This document shows positions 1-12,000 of a DNA stretch of 64,000 bases, piece after piece. Position numbers and translations under genes: made by a program. How positions within the stretch are numbered: the first letter of the stretch is position 1; every line of letters begins with the position of its first letter. Origin of the DNA: Macrotrachela quadricornifera. Lineage: Eukaryota > Rotifera > Eurotatoria > Philodinida > Philodinidae. The stretch lies in contig JAJEKB010021193.1 of NCBI GenBank assembly GCA_022393335.1, positions 1,202,011-1,266,010 of the forward strand, given 5' to 3'. Below the pieces are notes generated by a model. That model searched no databases. It saw only the letters and a list, made by a program, of their open reading frames with translations, and was not told the origin of the DNA.

Positions 1-123
1 GAATTCAAGGATGGGCCGATTCGTGTTCTTATACGCCCCCGTCCTTTGTGTCAGTGGATTCGTCATAAGAACAACTAATGTTTATCAATAGTTTTCGACT
101 AGCAAATATGCAATTATTTAATT

Positions 124-635
124 CTACTTGTGTTCATATAGTGGGCGATATATGCTTTTTATCAATTTGCTCAAATTAAAATAATCATAACTGTTCTTTT
201 GAGTTTCTAATTACAGGTCTTTGATGTAACTTTATGTGACTTATAAAGAAAGACTCCTATATCAATAAAAAAAACAACGTACCAGTATTTTTTGGTGCAG
301 TGAAATAAATTACTAGTACACCTACAGTCATTGCTAAACATATGAATAGAGCAGACGAAGCCACAGCTATTGCAGTTTGATGCCTTGACCAACACGAATG
401 CTTCCTAATAAATAGCATTCGATATATTATGAGGAATTAGAAGAAAAGAAATGACATACAAAGTTATTGAAATTACTTGCGACTCTTTCCTATTCTTAGT
501 AACATTATGAAATCTTGCCGAATTAGATTGATTTTGTATTGAGCTTTCAAGTAGTTCATGGTCCATGTGAGGATGTTGTTCAGTAACTGAATGCTCACGT
601 CTGATAGTACCATTATCTATAGAATTTTCACCCAT
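124..635 (-). CDS. putative small single-pass membrane protein (three exons)
   Basis: I do not recognise the family. Reading leftward, exon 1 (635 to about 482) starts at an ATG and encodes a polar N-terminus. Exon 2 (404-283) continues in a frame with a basic stretch (SRHQ) followed by about 26 hydrophobic residues (AIAVASSALFICLAMTVGV...), a clear membrane helix. Exon 3 (206-124) is a short tail ending at TAG. The proposed introns are 50-80 bp and end in TTATTAG and TAATTAG, typical of this window. The exon 1/2 joint is uncertain: a GTCGCA donor with the TTATTAG acceptor, or a GTAATT donor with an acceptor 4 bases further in, both keep the frame. A 118-119 residue type II or tail-anchored-like protein results. 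The composition supports coding, but no domain does. Confidence 0.45.
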
Positions 636-2151
636 CTATAGTAAAATAACAATATTTAATAAAAGATAGTTTTCAAAACATAATCATTATGATCCTACGA
701 GGAAACCACCCATGGTGTCAAAAAGCTTTTCGGTCGGAGATATGATGGTTAGATAGGACACAGCTATGAATGATTTACTCTAATTTGATTCGTGTACAAG
801 TTGAGATCTGACTGAGATATCGACTTTTTACTAGAATTTGCCTATGAGACCTCATTTTGTCCATAAAATCAAAGTTTTGATTTTTCATGTGAGACTTTGT
901 CTATATCAAGACCTCATCCAGAGTAGCTCATCAACAAAGTTTCAGAATTTTTGGTCTAACCATTTCCAAGATATGAATCTGATAGAATAAACATAGTTTT
1001 TTTTACAGATATTGTTGTACACATGGATATTTTGAAACCTCGGGTAGTTTTCTCGTTAGAGTACTTTTCTATAAATTACCTTTTTTATTATTGATTGTGT
1101 ACTTTCAATGTAGAAAAGCTGCAAATTCTTGACAAATAAGAAAATTTCTAAAAAAATAGTTCGATTGATTTAGTAATTCTAATCTAGAATTTTAAAATAG
1201 CAGAAAAATTTTTATGTTTTTTGAAAATACTGCTAGAACATCATATGCGATTTGCTGCTTGATGAACACAGAGAGATTCAGAGTGTGTGTCGATCGGGGA
1301 AAACTATGAACAACATCAAAGCGTAAAACATAAATGAGTGTTGGAGCTATATGTGTAGAAAACAATTTGAGTCGGTTACAACATGAGACGCTTCTATACA
1401 GATTTGTTTGTTTCGAATGGACTAAATTGATTGAAAATATTTGTTAAAAAATGTTTTTTGCTTTTTACTTATTAGTTCCAATATTTGTAAATGTTCCATC
1501 AATAGTCTTTTTCTTATTGATTTGTCTTATTTGTCGATAGCTTTGTTTTTTTCATATATTTTTTTACTACCGAAAATGTACTCTATTATAACTACATGAA
1601 ACATTGTAATGACTAGCATGACTTAGACATCTTTATCAATGAATTATTTGTACAAGATGTTTTCATTTTGATCATTAAGACAATTCTATATTATGTAGCT
1701 TAGGTGTTTCCGAAAGGTGTCGGCGGTTTCAACTTCAAGTAAATTTTTTTTTCATATTTTTTTATATTTGAAGTTCGATTTGAGTGCACTTCATGTTCGG
1801 ACTCAAATTAGGCATCTTGTATATTAATGAGAGGCAACTTTTTTGAGCGATTTCGTATAGAAATCAATAGTTTCTTGTTGAACTCTATATGATGCAATAA
1901 AGAGCGATTCTCAAAACGACCAACTAGCAAATGTTATTATCGGCCATGGAGCTCCGAATATTCAGTTAACGAAAACATACATATGGTTTTCTAAATACAG
2001 TTTATGCATTGTTTCTTCTGTAAATGGTAAATACTATATATGGTAAAGATCACTCTGTGTTTTACTCTCCCTCTCAAAAAGATATTTTTCTAGTCCTGGT
2101 TTTTTTTTATTTATTCTAAGTCCAGACGGAAGTATACGGCAGAAAAATGGC

Positions 2152-2182
2152 TTTATATAGGGTTTTTCACACCCTATATAAA
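2152..2182. repeat. perfect 12-bp inverted repeat (hairpin)
   Basis: TTTATATAGGGT at 2152-2163 is followed by a 7-base loop and its exact reverse complement at 2171-2182. No gene ends next to it, so a terminator role is unsupported. It could be two abutting transposon ends or a cruciform-forming site. Confidence 0.8.
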
Positions 2183-3335
2183 TCAAGCATCGCGAATGTC
2201 TAAGATCACTTCGAAAATGAATAAAAACAATAAAGTCTTTATTTATTTATAGTAGGAAAAAAAATTCTTTTAATTGTAAATTATAATTCGCATAAGGTTT
2301 TTCTATAACTGCAGCTATGAGGATAACAAGAGAAATAGTTACAGAGGACATAGATTTAGAGGGAGAAATGAGTTACAGAACGGATCGCAGAGTGCATAGA
2401 AGTCAAAGTGAGAGTAAGATAAAAGTGATTACAAAGAGTACATGAGACAGCATGAGAATCAGAACAGAAGAATTACAGAGGATATGAGGGTGAGGGGTGA
2501 TGGTAAGAAGACTACAGATGGTGTAGGAGTTAGAATGTGTGTAAGACAATTTTACGAAAATGTTAAATAAATTCTAGTTGATAGCTGATATTTTTTTTGT
2601 AATTCTGCTATATTTATGGGACATCCTATATGAATTATAATTTATAATTAACATGAAGTGTTTTTTTATCTTTCTATCGGAGTTATATGAATATTCTGTC
2701 TGAGTTATAATTTGCAGTTGAAGTAAATATTATTTGTATTTGAAATGAATTTCTTTTACTTACTATTATTCTTCATGTTTTCGAAAATTTCATTTATATT
2801 TTAAACTCAAATTAGTTATCTACTCGTCAAAACAGTCGATATATAAATTGTTTACTAATGAAACAATACCACTTTTTGCCCTTCACATTTGGAAAAAGTG
2901 CTTCAAATAGATCCGTTTTGAGTGATCACGCTAATCATGATCGAATACTGTTACTAGTAATATTTATTTCGTTTGAATTCTCTCAATTTTAAATATAAAA
3001 TAAGAAGAATAATACTCACTATGGTTTTTTGTATATGACGATTGTTTAACTTTAGTTTGAGTATAATTTTTACTGATTAATAATATTTTTCTTTAACCGG
3101 CAATCTTTTTTATACTTTGGCTATTTAACTATTCTCCAACTTATAAAAACATGATTTTATTCAGGAGAAAAACAACATAATTATACCTGTATAATTAATG
3201 TTTATCATTATGCTTCAATATGACAGCCAAATCGTATACACATACACAAAATCGCTTGAAATGCATACAAGAAAATTACATTCAAGGACGAAAAATATTT
3301 TTATGGTCATGAACGTAAGTATAACGCCTTTTTTT

Positions 3336-3480
3336 CATAGGTATAGATTTTGTTTTTTCTCACTCTTTGTAAATGCTGATTCAATACCTATGAATAATAT
3401 AATTACGATGTTTCTTTTTTATCATAGGTACGGTTTTTTTTTTCTACTCTTTATACGTGTCGATGAGATAGTGATTCAGT
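3336..3480. repeat. diverged 87-bp tandem duplication
   Basis: CATAGGTA is followed by a T-rich run, then a CTCTTT block and a GATTCA block. The set occurs at 3336 and again at 3423, with the same order and roughly the same spacing. Identity is partial. Confidence 0.4.
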
Positions 3481-4499
3481 AAAAAATAACTTAATGAATA
3501 AAGTAATTTCATAATATAATAACATTATTTTGTTAATATGAATTTTGTAATGAATAGAAATAGTATAAACAACTAAATCATCTAGTGTTGTAGAGTGTTT
3601 AACGGAACAATCAAGAGCAGGTCCATAAGAATACTGTCTATGGCAGCTGTAGAAATTTTTTAGATTTTGAATTCGACTCTCATTCGAAAGCCCATGAAAA
3701 GTTACTATGAATACCATAATGTCAGATCTTCCTGATAAATCTACAAAAAATATAATCGAGACCTTATATTTCCAACTTCTTGAAAAGATTGATTTTTTTC
3801 AATTGTATTCATATTTTGCGATTTTCTCCTCTATGTCTTGTCTGTTTGAGGCGCAGGACCTCTCAAATAATAGAGAATTTTTTTCTCTACAAAATAGGCT
3901 ATTTTTTAATATTTTCTCAATACATTTTTTTGTAAGAAATTTTTATGAAACAGTAAAATTTGAAAAAAAAGTGTGCAATTTTAGTCATAAAATGTCATTG
4001 TTGAATAGGAATGTAGCACTAAATCAAGAGATTCCAGGCTGAATTTTTGATATGTTGTAGCTCTTCTCGCAGCGCATTTTTTGGTATGTTTCTTTTTCAA
4101 AACTATCTCGTCTCGCTTAGTAAATTCTTCGTCACAAAAATTTGAATATGGTATTATTTTCTTGTTCTAATATGCAATTACTGAATTATCTTATGAATGA
4201 ATAGAAAATGTAATTATTAGAATAGTTTCAAGTTTTATAATCAAAAAGATAACATGAAAACTGATGATTTGTAACAAATTTGATGGAACATAGAACGGAT
4301 CCGTGTTAGGTACTTATTGATAGATAAATGAAAAAATCTGGGAAACAAATATTACGATTCTATTGTTATATTTCATGTCAATCAAAATGATGTCATATTC
4401 ACTCAGTACTTTGTCAAGTCTCTCTAGTATGAAGTATCTTTTTTCAGTTTCGTTTGTCGTTTTACGTGTGTATTACATAGATGGTCTTTGTATCTTCTC

Positions 4500-4860
4500 A
4501 CCCAGGTCAATCGTTCCATCATGCGGATCCCGTCGGAAACTTTGGGGAAACTATGCCCATTCGGATACCTTCCCGCCATTTCCAGAGACGATCCAAAAGG
4601 AACCGCCCGGAAATATACACGGAAGATGGAAGCAGTTTTCGCACTGGAATTTATCCGTAACGGAACCGTTAGAGTCTGAGAGCTTCTGGATGTCATGAAA
4701 CAGATTGAACAGGACAATATCCGGCAGGATATCCATTCGAATAACATCGTACTCGAACAGAAATATATGGAAATAAGTACGTGACCCACCAGAAATGATG
4801 GGATACGACAGGAAATCACAACATATCATACCCACCAAAATCCCTACTAACATCATCATC
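4500..4860. repeat. TCGGA/TCCGA-rich island
   Basis: This block has clearly higher G+C than its surroundings and is studded with CGGAA, CGGAT and CCGGA words about 10-15 bases apart. Several frames are open on both strands, which follows from the composition rather than from coding. Similar islands lie at 7000-7160, 48790-48970, 49880-50260 and 54680-54780. I read them as decayed copies of one satellite-like or repeat family. Confidence 0.4.
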
Positions 4861-4889
4861 ATTTCGCATTTTCTTCTATTCTTAATTGT

Positions 4890-5010
4890 TGGATTTCAGC
4901 GAATTGCACGGGATTACACTAAGATTTTACAGGATTTCAACAAGATTTCAACATGATTTCACTAGGTTTCTACTAAAAGTTTGTAAGGATTCCTCTAATA
5001 TTTCGCTAGA
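4890..5010. repeat. degenerate GATTTC short-period array
   Basis: GGATTTC/AGATTTC/TGATTTC-like words recur every 10-13 bases, directly after the TCGGA-rich island. A matching array follows the island at 48790-48970, and a reverse-complement array lies at 37455-37515. Confidence 0.5.
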
Positions 5011-5140
5011 ATCGGACTAAAATTTGCTTTAGGATCGTTGAATGTTTTGACATAGATTTTCGTATCAATTTGTTTAATGAAATCAGGGGAACTATCTAGT
5101 ACGTATATTCTTCCTTGGAATGGTGCAGTGGAGCCATCAC

Positions 5141-5585
5141 TACAAGAAGAAAAGATGTAATATTTCACTGCACTTACTTCGAAAAATTAAGTTTGGAAGA
5201 CGACTGAAGTGACAAACTGATCACTTCTATATATAGAGTTACGTCTGCAACACAAAACGGTGAATGAATAGCCGACAGTAATTCTAGTAAAATCCTTTTA
5301 ATCGTGTGTTGGGAATTCTTCACGAAAATAAGTAATTAATTAAAGGATCTTTAAGAGCGCAATCAATCAGAGCAAATTCTTTCTTAAAATGTGACTGAAT
5401 GAGGAGTGATGATTACAAGAAGAAAAGATGCAATCTTTGACAACACTTACTTTGAATAATATAGTTTGAAAAACAATTGAAATAGCAAAGTAGTCAGTTA
5501 TGTATATATAGCTATACCTGTAACACAAAACGGTGGATGAATAGCTGACAGGAATCCTAGTAAAATTCTTTTAATCGTATTTTGA
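5141..5585. repeat. two tandem copies of a unit with 273-bp spacing
   Basis: About 170 bases starting TACAAGAAGAAAAGATG at 5141 recur at 5414. Shared blocks include AACACAAAACGGTG and TTTTAATCGT near each 3' end. I see no open frame conserved between the copies. This is a tandem segmental duplication of noncoding or decayed sequence. Confidence 0.75.
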
Positions 5586-7640
5586 AATTTGGTCAATAAA
5601 TGGTTTATGTATTTTTAGTATGGACATTTTTTGTTATTCTAAATAGTGGTATTGATTAAGCAATGAATCAGGATTGGTGAAGCTGAGTTGCGATATAGTC
5701 GCAGTAGTAGAAAATGCTTATCAATTGAAATATATTTCTTACGAAACGGACAGTCTAGAGAATTTGCAGTTTTAGAATTTTTTTATCTAAATATTACGTA
5801 TTGTCAAAATGAGATCAGTTCCTATAAAAATATTGTTTGATAAATTCTCTTATCCTTTCAAATTTATTATATACAATTTTATTCCTGACGAGGAGAAATA
5901 TGCTGCATCTTTCAAAATGCTTCATAGCTGCAAAGCTATAATATTATCCTTCTAAGTAGCGATGATTGTGAAGTGTTAGTAAGTGTAAGACAATGAATAC
6001 ACACGCACATATATATATAAGCGTCAACATCATAAATTAATTGGCTTCGAAAATATTTTTGAAAAAGTGTAAAAGTAATTGATAAATATTGTTTTACTAC
6101 ATGAAATATTAGTTTGTAAAAAAATAGCTCCACTGCCGTGTAATTAGGCATGACCAATGCCTTATTAGGAAAACATTAATTCGTGTATAATTCCTATTTT
6201 GAAGATAGTAAAAGTAATATTCAAATTATTGTTTTTATTGGTAATCTTTGATGTTTTTTATTTTAATTAATTTTATTGTACAACATTAACGATGAAATTT
6301 TTGGAGAGTACTTTTGTTAAATAATCAATGTGTTTATTAATACTGTATGATAACAGTAGAAATAAAGAGAAACAGCTTTAAATAGCTGAGCAAACATAAA
6401 AAGATTTTTTTATATCAAAATACTTGGGATATATGCTTGCGTTACAGAATTTGAGAATAAATCGATTGATTTCAGCGGAGACACATGATTTTCACAATAA
6501 TAGTTTATAACTCAATTTTAAATCGAAAATGATAGAAAGAAATTTAATCAATTATGAAAATGCACTTCTAATCATTTTTCAAATTATTCAAATTTATCAT
6601 AGCGCCAATGATCATCCCAAAAATTACTTTGACTGCTTATTACCGTATTAAAAGAGAGTTCATAATCAATGAATGCTTTCGATCTACACTCTAATTAGTC
6701 GTCCGGTTTCAGTCAAGTATTATATTTTGATTTTGTTTTGTTTTTTTATTTATGTGATTTTACACAAATGAAACACAGATAAAATCTACAGGAACAATAT
6801 CTACTTTTGACAAAAAACACCGATTGGTTGAGTAGAAATTATCGCTGCAATGTGCATCCGAATCGAGCAATACCTGAACCTGCATTCTAATATTAAAAAT
6901 TCAGTTCATGAACTCCAGCTGTATAAAGAGTTTATAAGAACCACTTTCGTTGTTTTCATTATTAGCCAGGAAACGATGGGATATGATCCATATCCTGTTG
7001 TCCGTAAAAGATTAATGAAATCATCATCGGAATCCGTTTTGAACATGGCAATCGTATCCGAAGATTAAATCCGGATCCGAGAATGGTTGGGAACTAGATG
7101 GGAAACAAAATCCCGCTTTGGGTATATGCCGATAGTTCATCAGATCCAATCGGTTCCTGCCATACATCTTTGACATGGGTATGAAATATACAATTTCACA
7201 AAGCACTTAAACTTTTCTTTTCTATAAATTGTAACAAATGGTAAATAAACAAAATCTCTTAAAAAACTACTATGGCAAAGTACAAACACTTGGCTTTCCA
7301 ATTAAAGTTACGTCTTATAATTTCTAGAACAATATTCTTTATGTTTTTCTCAAATTATTGACTAATTTTCATTTGATATAGTACCAATAGTCTGTTGAAA
7401 TAATAGTGTTTACAAATTAAAGTAGATTATTCAAGAAAATATGAATTCTAAAGTAATCGAAAAAGAGAATCATTACATTTATTTTAATAATATACTTAAA
7501 AACAAAATCCATATGTCAATGAATTATTCTGTTCTACATACAACATATAAGTGACTCACAAGTAATATAACAGATGATGATAAATGCTTTATTTAAAACT
7601 CTTTGATAATGTATAGCTCATTTTTGAATCGCCTATTGTC
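5586..7640. other. gene-free AT-rich stretch
   Basis: No exon chain can be supported. It contains a small TCCGA-rich island at about 7000-7160, where frames are open on both strands because of composition. Confidence 0.45.
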
Positions 7641-7659
7641 AGGGTATTTTTTCACATGT

Positions 7660-7876
7660 ACATATATATGTGGGTCCCGATATTAAAGGATAAAACTAGT
7701 AACGATGTAAGATTATTAAAGTCATAAACAGCTACATTTGTCATCTCATATTTTTCTTTCTTTTCTTCATTCATATAAACTCTTTTCAAATATTCCTTGT
7801 TCTTACTGTTGAGGTACAGTGACACCATAATTTTTCTCTTCTCTTCTGATCTTTTATTTTCTGAGAATATCCTCAT
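7660..7876 (-). repeat. dispersed repeat, copy 1 (partner at 41645-41860)
   Basis: Read on the minus strand, 7876-7660 matches the plus strand at 41645-41860. It carries the same GATATTCTC, AAAAGATCAGA and GTCACTGTA blocks and the same conceptual peptide pieces (SLYL, NK-YLKRVYM). This copy has an open frame and the other is frame-disrupted. The partner abuts a deleted piggyBac gene on its upstream side, so this may be a stranded 5' part of that element family. Confidence 0.6.
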
Positions 7877-7890
7877 GCTTTACTGTGGGT

Positions 7891-8260
7891 ATATACAGGA
7901 TGGCCCAAAAGTCACGTTACCCAAGAAAAATTGAATATCTTCATTACGATTAGGACAAATGAGCTGATTTTTTTCTACCAAATCAAGAAGCATTTACCAG
8001 CTTTATATTCATAAAGACATATCTAAGCAAATCCTTTGTTAAGTATGTTGTTTCTTATTCTATCTGTAAAAAACTAAAATTTTTTTTGTTAAGATCAATA
8101 CTGATATTTAACAAGCTATCTCTTTAGACTTGTCTTCTTGGATATAAAGCTTGAGCATGCCTCTCGAATTGATAAAAAAATTAGCTCATTTGTTCTAACT
8201 GTAATAGAGATATTTATCTTTTTTTTGGAATAACATGACATATGGATCACCCTGTATATT
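7891..8260. mobile_element. foldback MITE with about 145-bp inverted arms
   Basis: The left end, ATATACAGGATGGCCCAAAAG, is mirrored by the right end, whose reverse complement starts AATATACAGGGTGATCCA. Similarity continues inward for about 145 bases on each side, including AGAACAAATGAGCT-like blocks, and leaves a short spacer near 8050-8095. No transposase is present. The TA at the borders and the CAGG ends suggest Tc1/mariner-type mobilisation, which is inference. Confidence 0.8.
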
Positions 8261-9015
8261 TCCGTTCTCACTGATGAATTCATATTGTTCTTGAATTTGC
8301 AAAGCATCTCATTTCTTTATATTGTTTTGTAAAATTAAAACTAAACAAATGGAATTTTACAGAAAAAACGAATTTCGAATCTCAAGCGTTACTTCGATTT
8401 TTATGCAATCCTTTTTGAGGAAAAAGAAGACAAGTATCCAAATCTCTAAAATGAATTAAAATCTGATGAAACATTAACACAAGATCTACATTTATCAATA
8501 AGACAATACAAGATCACATACCCTTAAAGAATCATTATTATAGATTAACAACAACTTCACAGTTATAGTATCGATTGAAAAAAACTTTAAAATTATAATC
8601 TTTTAATTAAAAAACTAAAAGAAAATGTAATTCAGATATAAATAATTAATTATATTAAATAATATTTTTAAAACAAATCCTAAAGCTTACTATATCACAT
8701 TTAATAATATATTTTCATTTGAAATAAATCAAATTCTGCGACAGACTTATTATATAGAAACTAAATATGTTAAAAGTCAAACATTTTTCCGGATTTACGT
8801 CAAAGATATGCATTTTAATTAATGCTAAAATGTAGCAACATATTTATTATTCTTATTCAAATTTGCGTCAGCAGTTAGAGATTCTATCGATTCAAAAGGA
8901 ACAAACGAGTTTGTTCAAATTTTAACAGAAGAAAAAAACGTCCTCAGATATTTTTATAGAAAAAAAAGAACTATATAAATTATCAGTATTATATTCATTG
9001 TATCATAAGCAAAAA
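8261..9015. other. AT-rich upstream region of the large receptor gene
   Basis: Very AT-rich, with no coding signal. It presumably holds the promoter and 5' UTR of the receptor gene that starts at 9016, but I cannot place a specific promoter element. Confidence 0.4.
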
Positions 9016-12000
9016 ATGTTTCATATAAAGTATTTACTTTATGTTATTCTCATTCAACATTTAATTAATGGTACACCTCAAATCAATCTTTATTATACTG
9101 ATGAGGTTAGTGAATATGAAAATAATGATATTGTCCAACAACATAATTGTTTACGTATTATGTTTTCTACTAAAGAGACGAATATTATTCGTCAATATAT
9201 ATCTTATTGTATGAGTGAATCAATGTTGAAATTTAATGTTGAAAATAATAAGCATTTTCCAAGATTTAGTTTTGCTGAACTTGCAAAACAAAATATAACT
9301 AGTCAACAATTATATCGTTGGTCAGCATCGGTAGATATAATTGAACGTTATCAAGATTATTTGAATCAATCATCAATATCAAATAATTTAACTTTTGAAA
9401 AAGAATTTTTTTATAATTGTACATTGCCAAGATTTGGACCAATATGCCAATATGAATTATATTATTATCATCCAAATTATTCATCTTTATATGAAATTAT
9501 TCATGATTTTTATCGTAATTATGAATATACGCCGACTGAATTAACTTGTTATAACCATTTGAAATGTAATCGTGGTTATTTTCCATCATGTTTAGATTGG
9601 AGTGAAATTTGTGATGGAAAAGTCGATTGTCTTGATGGGAATTTTGATGAAGAACATTGTTGGCAACTTGAAATAAATATTTGCCAAGACGATGAACATC
9701 AATGTTCAAATGGACAATGTATACCACAAGTATTCTTTCAAGATGATTCAAATAATCCGGATTGTATTGATAGTTCTGATGAACTTAAAAATTCAGTAAA
9801 CATTATTAATGAATGCAATAGACATGAACCATCATTCAAATGTGAAGATAGAATATGTCAAGATACATTTTTAACAAATTCTTGTGTTATGAAACGTAAA
9901 GATCTACTAAAAAATGCATTGTATTCAATTAAAGATGATTCTGTAACTGATGAATGTTGGTCAGCATTTAAATGTATTCTTAGTGTTACAGATTCAATAT
10001 ATCCATTTAATGATAAATCATGTTCAGATATAATTGAAAAATCTTGTCCAGATATGTTGTATGTTCCAAATGTTCCAATTCTATTTGGTCATATTTATAC
10101 AGCTTATACAAGAAATCATGCACAATTTGGAGGTGTCTGGGAGTTGAATCCTCCTTATATATGTTATAATCATTCTCGTTACGATGATTTTTTCGATAAG
10201 ACAACCAAGATATTATTTAATAATGAAACATGTTTTCTTCCTGAAGTGCCATTTCATTTAATGATAATTTCATTCTTATGGAATCATAAATATGAGAGAC
10301 ACATAATCAACTTATATAAAGAGCTTAAGAAGTTTACTACAATTGGTAATTATACTTCTGCAATATGTAATCAATCAAACATGTATCAATGTATTAACTC
10401 ATCGAAATGTATTGGAAAGTTTCGTCTCATGGATACAATATATGATTGTCCTCATGAAGATGATGAAATTATTTTTCAAACTGATGATATTAATAATATA
10501 GTCGAAGATAGAAGACAGGATTATTACGAATGTGAAGCAATTAATACATATATTCATAAAATTTTGATTAATAATGGTCAATGTGATTGTGGACACATTC
10601 ATGGTCTTTTATGTGAAGATGAAGATTTAAATTATATATATAGTCGAATAAATATATCATTTCAAACAATTTGTGATGGATATACGGAATTAATACCAAT
10701 AAATATTTTCGGACAAAATGAAACAGATGAAACAGAATGTCAACAATGGGAATGTAATAATATTTATACTCGTTGTGATGGAATTTGGAATTGTTTAAAT
10801 GGTCAAGATGAATTTGATTGTAATTTATTTACATTATTAAATTGTACCTTAACTGAACTCATGTGTGTTTCGCCTTATACAAATCAATTTATGTGTTTAC
10901 CAAATGAACAAGTTAATGATGGAAAAGTTGATTGTCTTGGAGGAACTGACGAACAGGGATTATGTAAATTAGTGGTTAAATTAACTATTGCTAAAGAATT
11001 TTATTGTACGATAGATGGCTTTCCAGTATGTCTTTCAACTTCATCCTTATGTAATGAGGATAAACAGTGTGATAATGGAGATGATGAACAATTTTGTGAA
11101 AATTCAACAGTTTCTTTATACGATAATATTTGTCAGACCTATAACTTGTCATCTCTTTCTGATATCATGAAGTTTTTTTGCCACTTGACAAAATCAAACG
11201 AAAGGGAAGTAAGAAAATATTTTACTTTTGATGGAATAATCGCATCAACTGAAGATGAAATAAATAATATTAAAAATCCAGTATTGTCAAGTTCATCTAT
11301 TATTGAAATGTCTGATCAATATGAACCTCGTTGTCATCGTGGTCTTGATTTACGTGTTTGGTTGAACAATAAAAATAATTTAACAATAAATACATGTCTT
11401 TGTCCACCTAGTTATTATGGTTCAAAATGTCAATATCAAAATGAACGTATTAGTCTTACGTTAAAATTTCGAGTATTATCTGATTCATTACAAACATTAT
11501 TTGAAATAGTTATATTACTTATTGATAATAGTGATAAACGAGTTATTCATTCATATGAACAATTTACTTATTTATCAATAAGAGATTGTAAAATAAAATA
11601 TCAAATTTATTTAATTTATTCAACTCGACCAAAAAATCAATCAAAAAATTATTTTATACATATTGATATATATGAAAAAATTTCAATGATTTATCGAGGA
11701 AGTTTATTATTTCCAATAAATTATTCATTTTTACCTGTTCATCGTTTATCATATATAGTTAATATTCCAGGAAGTGATAATCATCTTCAAAGTTGTTCAA
11801 ATCAACCATGTAATCATGGGAAATGTATTAAATATTCAAACAATAAACATATGAATTATTGTCAATGTGAAAAAGGATGGTATGGATTATATTGTAATAT
11901 ATCATATACATGTAAATGTTCATTGGATTCATTATGTATTGGTATTACTGCAAATAATCAATCAATATGTGTTTGTCCAATTAATAAATTTGGTTCGAGA

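Larger units (their letters stand above)
641..4480. other. gene-free AT-rich stretch
   Basis: No convincing exon chain on either strand. It contains a perfect hairpin at 2152-2182, a purine-rich strand at about 2310-2540 and two diverged copies of an 87-bp unit near 3336-3480. Open frames here are short and have compositions typical of random AT-rich sequence. Confidence 0.5.

Noticed and set aside
4363..4862. Overlapping open frames on both strands with a GC-rich middle
   Set aside because: Several frames are open at once and none has a domain, so this follows from composition. The segment resembles the other TCGGA-rich islands.
6850..7206. Two opposite-strand open frames of 60-72 codons
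   Set aside because: They overlap a TCCGA-rich island and lack domains or splice context.
8116..8307. Minus-strand open frame of 63 codons
   Set aside because: It lies inside the right arm of the foldback element.
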